Source: Paenibacillus silvestris (lineage in GTDB: Bacteria > Bacillota > Bacilli > Paenibacillales > NBRC-103111). Taken from it: a DNA stretch of 64,000 nt. The stretch spans positions 1,333,310 through 1,397,309 of the forward strand of contig NZ_WTUZ01000022.1 in the NCBI RefSeq assembly GCF_009882985.1. Direction: 5' to 3'. Below the pieces are notes generated by a model. It did no database searches, was not told where the DNA came from, and saw only the letters and a program-made list of their open reading frames with translations. Shown here one piece after another: positions 33,101-39,909 of this stretch (positions are counted from its first letter, which is position 1; each line of letters starts with the position of its first letter). Made by a program: the position numbers and the translations under genes.

Positions 33101-36100
33101 AACGAAGTGTTTATTAATCGAAATCAAACCAAGTTCTATAAAGATTTTAACAATCAAACGGCCTATGCGCACTATCGCTTGAATATTACGGCGAACAGCG
33201 GAGACCCTTACGTTCAAATTGCAGAGCTTCAGCTCTCTGATGGCGGACAGCAAGTGAAGGATAGTCAAACGGGTGACCGTGGATATGGTTTGATCCAATT
33301 TGACCTTGCACCTATTCCCAAAGGAGCCAAGGTGGAGAGCGCCAAACTGGAGATGTATCTAGTTGGAACAGGCAACTTGACCGATCCATCGATAGCAAGA
33401 GATTTGAAGTTGCATAAAATAACTGCAGCATGGGCGGAAGGTAGTGGAACGGGGACAACTGGCAGCACGGTACCTGATGGTCAGAATTGGGTAAGTTGGG
33501 CAACGAAGCCACCAGCATCGGACAGCGTTGCTTCAAGACAAGCAGTAGGCACTGAGTTATATAGCTGGCAATCTGTTGACATGGCGATGCTTGTGAGCGA
33601 TTGGCTGGCTGATAGCAGCACGAATTATGGAGTCATGCTAGATCCAGGCGAAATCTCCTATGCTTTTTCCTCCTCTGAGAATGGGGTGCAGAATTGGCGT
33701 CCAAAGTTAACGGTGACGTATTCGGTTCCAGTAACGGCGATTGATGTGGCACCGAAATCAAAAACGATTAAAATTGGCGAGCAAACAAAGTTAACGGCGT
33801 CTTTACAGCCGGCTAATGCAACGAACCACAATGTGCTGTGGAATTCTGCGGATAAGACAATCGCAACAGTCAGTGCAGATGGTATCGTGACAGGAGTTCG
33901 AACAGGGATTACAACCATTACAGCAAAGTCGTTGGATGGAGGCTTCGAGGCGACAGCGGAGATAAGCGTTGAATCTTCAGGTATTAATGCGAATCTATCT
34001 GGCTTGTCACTGAGCAGCGGAACATTTACCGAAGCTTTTGTCAGCAGCTTGGAGCATTATACAGCGATTGTACCGGAAGCGAATAATCAGGTTCAAGTCA
34101 CAGCGCTAACAGAGGATAACCTATCGACGATAACGGTATCACTCAATCATGGAGAAGCGAAGCCGGTCACCAGTGGACAGCCAAGCGATGCGCTCCAGCT
34201 CGAGATAGGGAATAATCTGATTACTGTACAGGTTACTTCGCCGGGAGCAAAGGTGCAGCGTACGTATACGATTGAAGCAGCCAAAACAGCCATTGTACTC
34301 CAAGAAGGAGTAGGAGGTTATGTCGGGACAACCGATACCCAGATTTCCAAGGGAACTGGAGGCCAAGGAAATAAATATTATCAGTACAACTTTGGAGCGC
34401 AGCATGGGATAGAAGTCGGTTACTATAATCAAAGTGTTATGGACGAAAAATACGGTCTTATCCGATTCGATCATTTACCTATTCCTGAAGGCGCAACGAT
34501 CACGAGTGCAACTCTGAATTTGTATCATTTTGGTTCTCGCGGAAGCAACGGGACGATAGCGAATACGGACAAGGAAATCTTTGTGCATCAAGCGAATACG
34601 CCTTGGGTTGAAGGAAGAGGCGGGAACAGCAGCAGCAATGACGGCGCCCCCGGCGAGCCAGGTGAGGTAACGTGGGAAAACTACATTACTAACGGTACTA
34701 ATTCCTATGATCCTGCTGTGATTGACAGCAAGATCGTGACGCAAAGTCCGAAATGGAACACATTTGATATAACGGGTGTCGTACAAAAGTGGACGGCGAA
34801 TCCTGATTTAAATAACGGTGTCCTACTGAAACGTGAAACATTCGCGGATGCCAGCAATTCAAACATCATTGGTACGAAACAATTCCGTACATCTGAGTAC
34901 AGCACAGTTGAACAAAGACCTTATTTGCGTATTGTGTATGAGATGGCTTTGAAAGGTATTGAACTAGATCGTTCTGAACTAAGCCTTAGTCTTGGAGGCG
35001 GAGCCAAACAGCTGAAAGTGAATCTGATTCCTTTTAATGCGGTGGATCAGAGAGTCGTCTGGGGTTCATTGGATCAAACAATAGCTTCCGTAGACAGTCA
35101 GGGTAATGTGACCCCAGTTAGAGAAGGCAGCACGGTTATTACGGCAACGAACGGAATTGGTGTTCAAGCCCAAGCTACTGTAACCGTTCGGAAGCCAGGT
35201 ACACAAGCAGGATTGACTGGACTCGCGTTATCCGCAGGCAAGCTAGATCCGGTGTTCGCTACGGATACGCTGGTTTATACAGCCGCAGTTCCTTTAAGCG
35301 CAGCAAGTTTCACATTAACCCCAACAGCTGAGGATGCGAACTCGCTCATTACTGTGCGTGCTGGAAGCGATGAGCCACAGACGGTTGTAAGCGGCACGCC
35401 AACGATGTCAATCGCGATTAATGATCAGAAGGAGATCATGATTCAAGTGACGTCGGAAGATGGTCAGCTTACCCGTGAATATAAAATCATGATTGCTCAG
35501 CAATTTGGGTTAAGCAGTCTCGATGTATCAGCAGGCAGCTTATCTCCAGCCTTCGCAAACAATGTGCTGCAATACGCTGTAGAAGTTCCTGCGAGTACTA
35601 CGGGCATATCGCTGAAACCAGTGGTCTTGGATCCGTCGTCGACGGTTCATGTAATCACAGCTGATGGTGAATCTCACTTGATAGAAAGCGGTACAGACAG
35701 CCAACTAATTGCTCTGAATCCAGGTATGAATGTCGTTAGGGTTCAAGTAGAATCATTAATCCGATCTGTGAGCAAAACATTTTATGTTACGATTTACCGA
35801 AAATCTGCCGATATCCCGGGTTCAGGTGGTGGTGGAGGCGGAGGCGGAAGCAGCCAGGTATTGCCTGATCCAGTGAAGCTTGATGAAGAGCTTTCCGTGC
35901 AGTTGCCTGTGGAAGAGGCGGGCTTAAAGCTGACCCTCAAAAAGAGTAATGAATCCGTAAGTGTTGGCAACTACCCTGCACTAAGCCCGGTATTTGAGAT
36001 CATGAAGGATAAAGCAGGCGCAACGACTAAGCCATTAATTCTTACTTTTGCTTTCAAATCTTCCAACGTGGGAGCGGGCAGACCTTCTGTGTTCCGATAT

Positions 36101-36787
36101 AACGTGGCTCAAGGGAAGTGGTTGGAGCTAGGTGGCGATGTTAAAGGTGAAACCATATCTGTAGCTGTATCCGAAGTAGGCAAATTCGCCGTGCTTTTAA
36201 TTCAGCCAGAGTCAGGGTCAGTGCCAGAGCAAGAGCAAGAGACGGGATCACATGCTAGCTGGCCTGATGTGAAGTCTCATTGGGCAAAGCAAACGTTCAT
36301 TACTGCATTTGAAAAAGGAATCATCAATGGTTATGCGGATGGAAATATGAGACCGGATGAGCCAATTACACGCGTGCAGTTCGCGACGATGGTTGTACGT
36401 GCACTTGGGCTCAAAAGTTCATCTACCGGCATTACTTTCACTGACAAGCTGGATATACCAGACTGGGCTGCTGGCCAAATGGCATCGGCAGTGGAAGCGG
36501 GCATACTGACTGGATACGAGGATGGCTCCTTGCGTCCAAACGTGCTAATCAACCGCGCTGAAATGACAACCATGCTGATGCGTGCTTTTCATGTGAACGC
36601 AGGAAACCAGAAGGATAGCTCCTTTAAGGATGCAGACTCCATTCCGGATTGGGCTCAGTCTTTTATCGCAAAAGCTGCGGAACTTGGCATCATTGCAGGA
36701 TATGAGGATGGAAGCTTCAAACCAATGAATGGTGCAACAAGAGCAGAAGCTCTCACTGCGTTGTTGCATATGGCACAAATCAAATAA
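30116..36787 (+). CDS. Giant S-layer-anchored exoprotein with glycerophosphodiester phosphodiesterase domain
   Basis: 2223 residues. In order, with rough positions: signal peptide (1-38); cadherin-like sandwich (48-147); DNRLRE domain (148-362); BIG2 Ig-like (363-443); cadherin-like (445-553); GDPD catalytic domain (555-860); a second DNRLRE domain with a discoidin (F5/8C) domain inserted at about 896-1050 (863-1205); BIG2 (1206-1285); cadherin-like (1286-1385); DNRLRE (1386-1612); BIG2 (1613-1695); two cadherin-like domains (1697-1888); a glycine-rich hinge; an unrecognised beta domain; three SLH repeats (2046-2223) that bind the cell wall. The GDPD residues are intact: His578-Arg in AHRGNW, the PENG and VELDIR glutamates, and the histidine in MHDD. 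It would release glycerol 3-phosphate or similar from phosphodiesters at the cell surface. Confidence 0.93.
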   Translation: MHQNKRSFLRGTYSCMLSFILLWSTMISVLPAVAAAAEPENMKQNAVSSARLLELNVSIGSLNPTFSPDTTDYTAAVPVAYDQVTVTPVVEENGATVAVSMNGESPTTVTSGTNSSPLKLEIGNNIISVKVTSSDSTVSRTYRITVPKTAVVLQQGINGYSGTKDAHVSEGTHGAKNTGMNNAFEVGYYDALMTDRKLGLLRFDLASIPSQAIISEANLNLFLMGTRVRNGNPFNNKNIYVHELTSDWVEGTGTGFDGTVNAPGVVWNTRPSYNDTVTSVTYNNKVNVGTALNVWYSWPVTDLVRSWMNGSLPNYGVVMKEADSTSNAGTLTSTKDFASAQYPIAAAPSEAMTPKLSLTYKLPLQGVKLDSTQVTLIVGDAPIRVNAFARPLNAADTDIVWSSSNTAVATVDATGNITAVGAGTAIVKAAVGGFEASLNVTVTAAFNKGTLAALSLNGAKLDPTFSSNQFSYTAKVPLNARQISIVPTASELNAKITVRSGDGQPQTVNSGSKSLPFALDSGRATLIVKVESVEPLEPGEVGVHEYTIQVAPRLLGGEADKIISKFLDPNGDVMVIAHRGNWLNGKPENGLDSIRESISEGLDMVELDIRNTRDGVPVLMHDDTINRTTNGSGSVSSFTLSEIKNFCLKTLNGAVSNPCEKIPTLEEAMQVARGHIMINLDNKNAFNLANLNSMWEILERTDTTDHALYKANGSYKSVITSFMTQFKDSATEPLYMLLATDQGSVYDYLNPQTALFPTLAVELSFSNDDDPVMDPAFLKNMHNLGARAWVNTIYSVPGLVGRHGDYAFLTDPTAGYPWLLGRGVDMFQTDTTSLLLKYLKDRRDAEGGNPGVTQTVVLQDGLNGYTGTADTHVVELTANDNHLHNFGGNSQIKMGPINPLINWMPGQVTQKVSAITAIGSNPANETKEKLLDAAITTKWLAFQDTSIITMTMEQPTKVQGYAISSAEDAPGRDPRNWKFEGSMDGSDWVTLDTRANEVFINRNQTKFYKDFNNQTAYAHYRLNITANSGDPYVQIAELQLSDGGQQVKDSQTGDRGYGLIQFDLAPIPKGAKVESAKLEMYLVGTGNLTDPSIARDLKLHKITAAWAEGSGTGTTGSTVPDGQNWVSWATKPPASDSVASRQAVGTELYSWQSVDMAMLVSDWLADSSTNYGVMLDPGEISYAFSSSENGVQNWRPKLTVTYSVPVTAIDVAPKSKTIKIGEQTKLTASLQPANATNHNVLWNSADKTIATVSADGIVTGVRTGITTITAKSLDGGFEATAEISVESSGINANLSGLSLSSGTFTEAFVSSLEHYTAIVPEANNQVQVTALTEDNLSTITVSLNHGEAKPVTSGQPSDALQLEIGNNLITVQVTSPGAKVQRTYTIEAAKTAIVLQEGVGGYVGTTDTQISKGTGGQGNKYYQYNFGAQHGIEVGYYNQSVMDEKYGLIRFDHLPIPEGATITSATLNLYHFGSRGSNGTIANTDKEIFVHQANTPWVEGRGGNSSSNDGAPGEPGEVTWENYITNGTNSYDPAVIDSKIVTQSPKWNTFDITGVVQKWTANPDLNNGVLLKRETFADASNSNIIGTKQFRTSEYSTVEQRPYLRIVYEMALKGIELDRSELSLSLGGGAKQLKVNLIPFNAVDQRVVWGSLDQTIASVDSQGNVTPVREGSTVITATNGIGVQAQATVTVRKPGTQAGLTGLALSAGKLDPVFATDTLVYTAAVPLSAASFTLTPTAEDANSLITVRAGSDEPQTVVSGTPTMSIAINDQKEIMIQVTSEDGQLTREYKIMIAQQFGLSSLDVSAGSLSPAFANNVLQYAVEVPASTTGISLKPVVLDPSSTVHVITADGESHLIESGTDSQLIALNPGMNVVRVQVESLIRSVSKTFYVTIYRKSADIPGSGGGGGGGGSSQVLPDPVKLDEELSVQLPVEEAGLKLTLKKSNESVSVGNYPALSPVFEIMKDKAGATTKPLILTFAFKSSNVGAGRPSVFRYNVAQGKWLELGGDVKGETISVAVSEVGKFAVLLIQPESGSVPEQEQETGSHASWPDVKSHWAKQTFITAFEKGIINGYADGNMRPDEPITRVQFATMVVRALGLKSSSTGITFTDKLDIPDWAAGQMASAVEAGILTGYEDGSLRPNVLINRAEMTTMLMRAFHVNAGNQKDSSFKDADSIPDWAQSFIAKAAELGIIAGYEDGSFKPMNGATRAEALTALLHMAQIK

Positions 36788-36822
36788 TAGATTAGGCTGT
36801 CCCAAAAGGTCACAAAAAAGGT

Positions 36823-36863
36823 TGTCCCTCGGTCATTAAATGACTTCGGGACAGCTTTTTTTT
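36823..36863 (+). terminator. Intrinsic terminator after the GDPD protein
   Basis: TGTCCC (36823-36828) and GGGACA (36848-36853) enclose a second stem GTCAT/ATGAC; eight T residues follow. The same nested design recurs at 37158-37209 and 48862-48908. Confidence 0.85.
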
Positions 36864-36940
36864 ATGTTAGGTGAGGCTGTGGAAAAATTAGCCTCGTTGG
36901 ATAATTTTCAACGAAAATAGCTGGAGGGCGTGTCTACGAT

Positions 36941-37132
36941 GCTCTAACGGACACCGTTGCCGTTATTGGCCGAAATTGACCCTTATTTCATGAATAACGG
37001 ACTCCAGAGCCGTTAATTAGGCCATAGACACGCTAGTCACGCACGGATAACGCGAATAGCTGCGCTGGAGTCCGTTAGCTTTTGTTTTGGCCGGATTTGT
37101 GCCAAATAAGCGCGACTGTGTCCGTTAGCGAA
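36941..37132. repeat. Four-box palindromic repeat element, copy 2
   Basis: TAACGGAC occurs at 36945 and 36995, and the inverted GTCCGTTAG at 37070 and 37120: offsets +0, +50, +125 and +175, the same as in the copy at 20921. The reverse complement of the right half aligns with the left half over most of its length (CTAACGGACAC and TAACGGACTCCAG both recur), so the element is a large inverted repeat made of four related units of about 50 bases. Confidence 0.8.
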
Positions 37133-37157
37133 GTAGCAACAAGGCGTGACACCAACA

Positions 37158-37209
37158 AAGCGGCTGTTTCCAAGTCAGTCATTTATCATGACTTGGGGGC
37201 AGCCGCTTT
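37158..37209. terminator. Nested hairpin, terminator-like, without an adjacent gene
   Basis: AAGCGGCTG and CAGCCGCTT form the outer stem and CCAAGTCA/TGACTTGG the inner stem. Only TTTC follows, so termination would be weak. Together with the neighbouring repeats it fills the gene-free stretch 36864-37587. Confidence 0.45.
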
Positions 37210-37210
37210 C

Positions 37211-37401
37211 AATTAAAGGGAAATTCTCCCGCTACTTTGCGGAGTTACGCAGCTATAACAAGAATAAATGGAATTTCTCCCTTTAATTGAGGTGTTTGAG
37301 CTGGGAAACACGGATGTTGGATCAAATTAACAGGATTATTTCCAGTTAATTGAATTTTTGGGTGTGATCAAGCTGAAATAACGGGAGGATTTCCTGTTAA
37401 T
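37211..37401. repeat. Second intergenic repeat cluster (AATTAAAGGGA and ATTAACAGGA units)
   Basis: AATTAAAGGGAAATTCTCCC (37211-37230) faces the inverted GGAATTTCTCCCTTTAATT (37270-37288). About 38 bases further on, ATTAACAGGATTATTTCC (37326-37343) faces the inverted GGAGGATTTCCTGTTAAT (37384-37401). The two pairs are related to each other, and a half unit (TTCCCTTTAATTGA) recurs at 48847. No coding potential seen. Confidence 0.6.
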
Positions 37402-37587
37402 GTACCTGTTAAATCCGGCGCTATAAGACCACGATTAGCTTTTCAGTGGATTTCGTCCAATGGACTAACCCGATAGCGCCGCCCACAAGAGCCTCTTTTA
37501 TTCTCCTGTTAATCCAACAAAAACATGTATATTGAGCCTACTCGCTGATCTGTTTATGCTAGGAGCACAACGGATGGGAGTGAAGAC

Positions 37588-37782
37588 ATGAATACAACAG
37601 AGCAATGGATACAAGAGGCATGGAACGCGGGGATCAACAAGGTGATGAGCACCAGCGAGCGAATCAGAGCCGCATTCCCACACGGCTCGCGGGTTGGTTA
37701 TTTGAATCAAATGTCCTTTATCCGGGCTTTTAAGAAAATGGTTGGGACTACGTCTGGGGATTATAGGAAGGTTCATCAGTGA
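37588..37782 (+). pseudogene. AraC-family regulator fragment (C-terminal HTH only)
   Basis: A 64-residue frame whose second half, SRVGYLNQMSFIRAFKKMVG followed by TTSGDYRK, is the last recognition helix and end of an AraC-type DNA-binding domain. The first half does not match the preceding HTH helices, and the ligand-binding part is absent. It has an ATG with GGGAG upstream, so a short product could be made, but a gene remnant beside the repeat cluster is the simpler reading. Confidence 0.55.
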
Positions 37783-37857
37783 GTAGTGGTAAAAAGTTTA
37801 GAAAAGTTGGAACATTTTTCTATTTTATTCCGTCTAAGCCCTTGGGGGTGAATGACG

Positions 37858-38439
37858 ATGGGAATTGGAAAAAATTCGGCGATTGTCTTGTTAAGTGTGC
37901 TGCTTTTGGTTTGTCCTACTAGCGTCAATGATGAAAGTAAACCTCATGAAACATTCGAACCCGTCCGGGTTGAATTAGCTGTAAATCCAGATCCGGAAGT
38001 AGAAAATGAATTGCAAAAAAAGCAAGATGAACAATCCAAATCAGTTGCAGGGCTCTTTAAAACATCACTAGAGGTTTTAAATGAAGATGGGAAATTAAAT
38101 GTTAATTTTAATCTTCAGAATGTTTCGGGTAAAGAACAACGTATTTCATATGGGTCGGGACAACAGTATGATATTTTTATTTACAATGAGAAGAAGGAAG
38201 AGATTTACAGATGGTCGATCAATAGGGCATTTACCCAGGCACTCATTATAAGGAATTTGAAAAAAGATGATAAGCTTATTTTTAATGAGGAATGGAACTT
38301 AAAAAATAAAAAACGTCATGCAGTACCGCCTGGGAAATACACAATAGAAGTTGAAGTTATGATAGATTTAAATTCAGAAGGAATTGTACGGATTCATCCT
38401 GATGATCTCACTGCCAAGACAATATTTGAAGTTAAATAA
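37858..38439 (+). CDS. Secreted BsuPI-domain protein
   Basis: About 193 residues. An N-terminal hydrophobic segment (SAIVLLSVLLLVC) suggests export; the LLVC sequence is a poor lipobox. Residues from about 85 to the end resemble the BsuPI intracellular proteinase inhibitor fold: a beta sandwich with the conserved pattern SGQQYDIFIYN, YRWSINRAFTQAL and FNEEWNL. I chose the second ATG, since GGGGGTG lies 7-8 bases before it and almost touches the first. It is 32 bases ahead of the kinase-like gene, so both may be cotranscribed. Base composition is more AT-rich than the neighbouring operons. Confidence 0.75.
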   Translation: MGIGKNSAIVLLSVLLLVCPTSVNDESKPHETFEPVRVELAVNPDPEVENELQKKQDEQSKSVAGLFKTSLEVLNEDGKLNVNFNLQNVSGKEQRISYGSGQQYDIFIYNEKKEEIYRWSINRAFTQALIIRNLKKDDKLIFNEEWNLKNKKRHAVPPGKYTIEVEVMIDLNSEGIVRIHPDDLTAKTIFEVK

Positions 38440-38471
38440 TAAGAACTAGTTGCAATTCGAGGAGGAACTCT

Positions 38472-39356
38472 ATGATTAATATCCAAATTGACGATGTTAT
38501 GTTCAACCTGCAAGAGGAACACGACTTCGGGTGGCTCACAAAGTTAGGTCGTGTATTTGAGGTCTTCGATCAGCAGGATTCTGGCAATATAAGCTTTGGT
38601 GTCCAGAGAAATGGCGAAAAATGGTTCGTCAAATATGCCGGTGCTAAATGCCTAACATATTCCGGTGACCCGCAAGAGGCAATAAATAATTTGAGAAATG
38701 CTATACCTCTATATAAAGATTTGAGTCACCCCTCCCTCATTACACTCGTTGATCACTTTGAAGTTGGCTCAGGATACGCGGCTGTGTTCGAATGGTTTGC
38801 GGGGGAATCTCTTCACCCGCATTGGTCTTTTCCGCCCCCGGCGAAATATCACGATCCCAACTCCCCATTCTATAGATATAAACACTTATCAGTCGAGCAA
38901 AGGTTGGCATCATTGGAACGAATTTATAGCTTTCATGCATTTATCGAAAGAAAAAACTATGTTGCCATTGATTTCTATGACGGGAGTTTACTGTACAATT
39001 TCTCTGACAATGAGACGAAAATATGCGATATCGATCTTTATCAGAGAAGACCCTATGTCAATACGATGGGAAGATTATGGGGATCCTCTCGATATATGTC
39101 CCCGGAAGAGTTTACTCTCGGTGCTGAGATTGATGGCTGTACCAATGTATTTACGATGGGGGCAACAGCATTTGCACTGCTTGGAGGAGAGCGCGATCGT
39201 TCGTATGAGCATTGGGAGGCAGGAAAAGAGCTCTATGAAGTAGCTCTCAAGGCAGTGGAACCAAATAGAGAAGATAGGTATGGAAGTGTGTCGGAATTCA
39301 AATATGCGTGGGATTCAGCTGTTAAATCGTATGAAAGAAGTGGCCGAGCTTGCTGA
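38472..39356 (+). CDS. Divergent serine/threonine protein kinase-like protein
   Basis: 294 residues with a kinase-like fold. The ATP-binding lysine is probably Lys54 in WFVKYAGAK; a catalytic-loop-like AIDFYDGSLLYN spans residues 165-176; a DFG-like DID motif is at 186-188; and YMSPEEF corresponds to the APE segment of Hanks kinases. The glycine-rich loop is not recognisable. There is no membrane helix. It follows the BsuPI gene with a GAGGAGG ribosome site. The last codons (ERSGRAC) are the antisense of a truncated regulator gene on the other strand, so the C-terminus may have been altered by a rearrangement. Partners unknown. Confidence 0.75.
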   Translation: MINIQIDDVMFNLQEEHDFGWLTKLGRVFEVFDQQDSGNISFGVQRNGEKWFVKYAGAKCLTYSGDPQEAINNLRNAIPLYKDLSHPSLITLVDHFEVGSGYAAVFEWFAGESLHPHWSFPPPAKYHDPNSPFYRYKHLSVEQRLASLERIYSFHAFIERKNYVAIDFYDGSLLYNFSDNETKICDIDLYQRRPYVNTMGRLWGSSRYMSPEEFTLGAEIDGCTNVFTMGATAFALLGGERDRSYEHWEAGKELYEVALKAVEPNREDRYGSVSEFKYAWDSAVKSYERSGRAC

Positions 39357-39771
39357 GTATCTCATCACTTTTGTGAACATCATGCGTAGATAAACTTTGA
39401 AGAGCAATGAGAAACTCATTTTGCTCTTTTTTTGTTTGGGAAGAACTTAGTGAGGAGCCGTCCAAGAGGGAGATCCCGCCGCTTTTTCCTTTGCTGCACT
39501 GAACCGGTACTCCTGCTGCACTTAAGGTTTCAATATTTCTATAGATTGTGCGTGTAGAAACGTTGAAATGCTCCGCCAGTTCTTTGGCTGTTGTTCTCTT
39601 TTTGCTACATAGTAAATAAACAATCTCGAAATGCCTGCTATTTGCCATTGGTTTGACGTACAACTCCTTAGGAATATAGTTGCACGCAAGCCGCGGATTG
39701 TGGCCCACATGCTTCGTTATTGTAAATCGCAGAATTTCATCAAACAAATCACAAAATTTTGAATCTGACAT
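39322..39771 (-). pseudogene. Truncated YafY/WYL-type regulator (HTH part only)
   Basis: 149 codons, against more than 300 for intact YafY-type regulators. From about residue 43 it reads as a clear HTH_11 domain (RTTAKELAEHFNVSTRTIYR, then SAAGVPVQCSKGKSGGISLL) and goes on through the normal linker up to LSKLGHFFH, then stops exactly where the WYL ligand-binding domain should begin. The break coincides with the 3' end of the kinase gene on the other strand. The first 42 residues (with LFDEILRFT) are not typical of the family; an internal ATG at 39645 may be the original start. It could still make a short DNA-binding protein. Confidence 0.6.
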
Positions 39772-39841
39772 AATAATTTTTATTACATATAAATCTTCTG
39801 AAATTATAAATTTTTTTATCTATACGTAACTAATTCATAAT

Positions 39842-39870
39842 TTGTTGTAATTGTGACATTCCCTTACAAT
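39842..39870 (+). promoter_or_regulatory. Promoter of the GH81 glucanase gene
   Basis: TTGTTG, a 17-base spacer and TACAAT. The transcript would start about 32 bases before the ATG at 39910. Confidence 0.55.
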
Positions 39871-39909
39871 AGCACGGACATGTCAAATAAACAGAGATGG
39901 AGAGTAGAG

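Noticed and set aside
30278..36805. Many open frames antisense to the giant S-layer gene
   Set aside because: They have no ribosome sites or recognisable domains and arise from the codon pattern of a long, well supported gene.
38472..39356. Toxin-antitoxin or phage-defence kinase system
   Set aside because: The kinase lies beside a BsuPI-domain protein, without a defence gene or antitoxin-like partner; there is no evidence beyond the fold.
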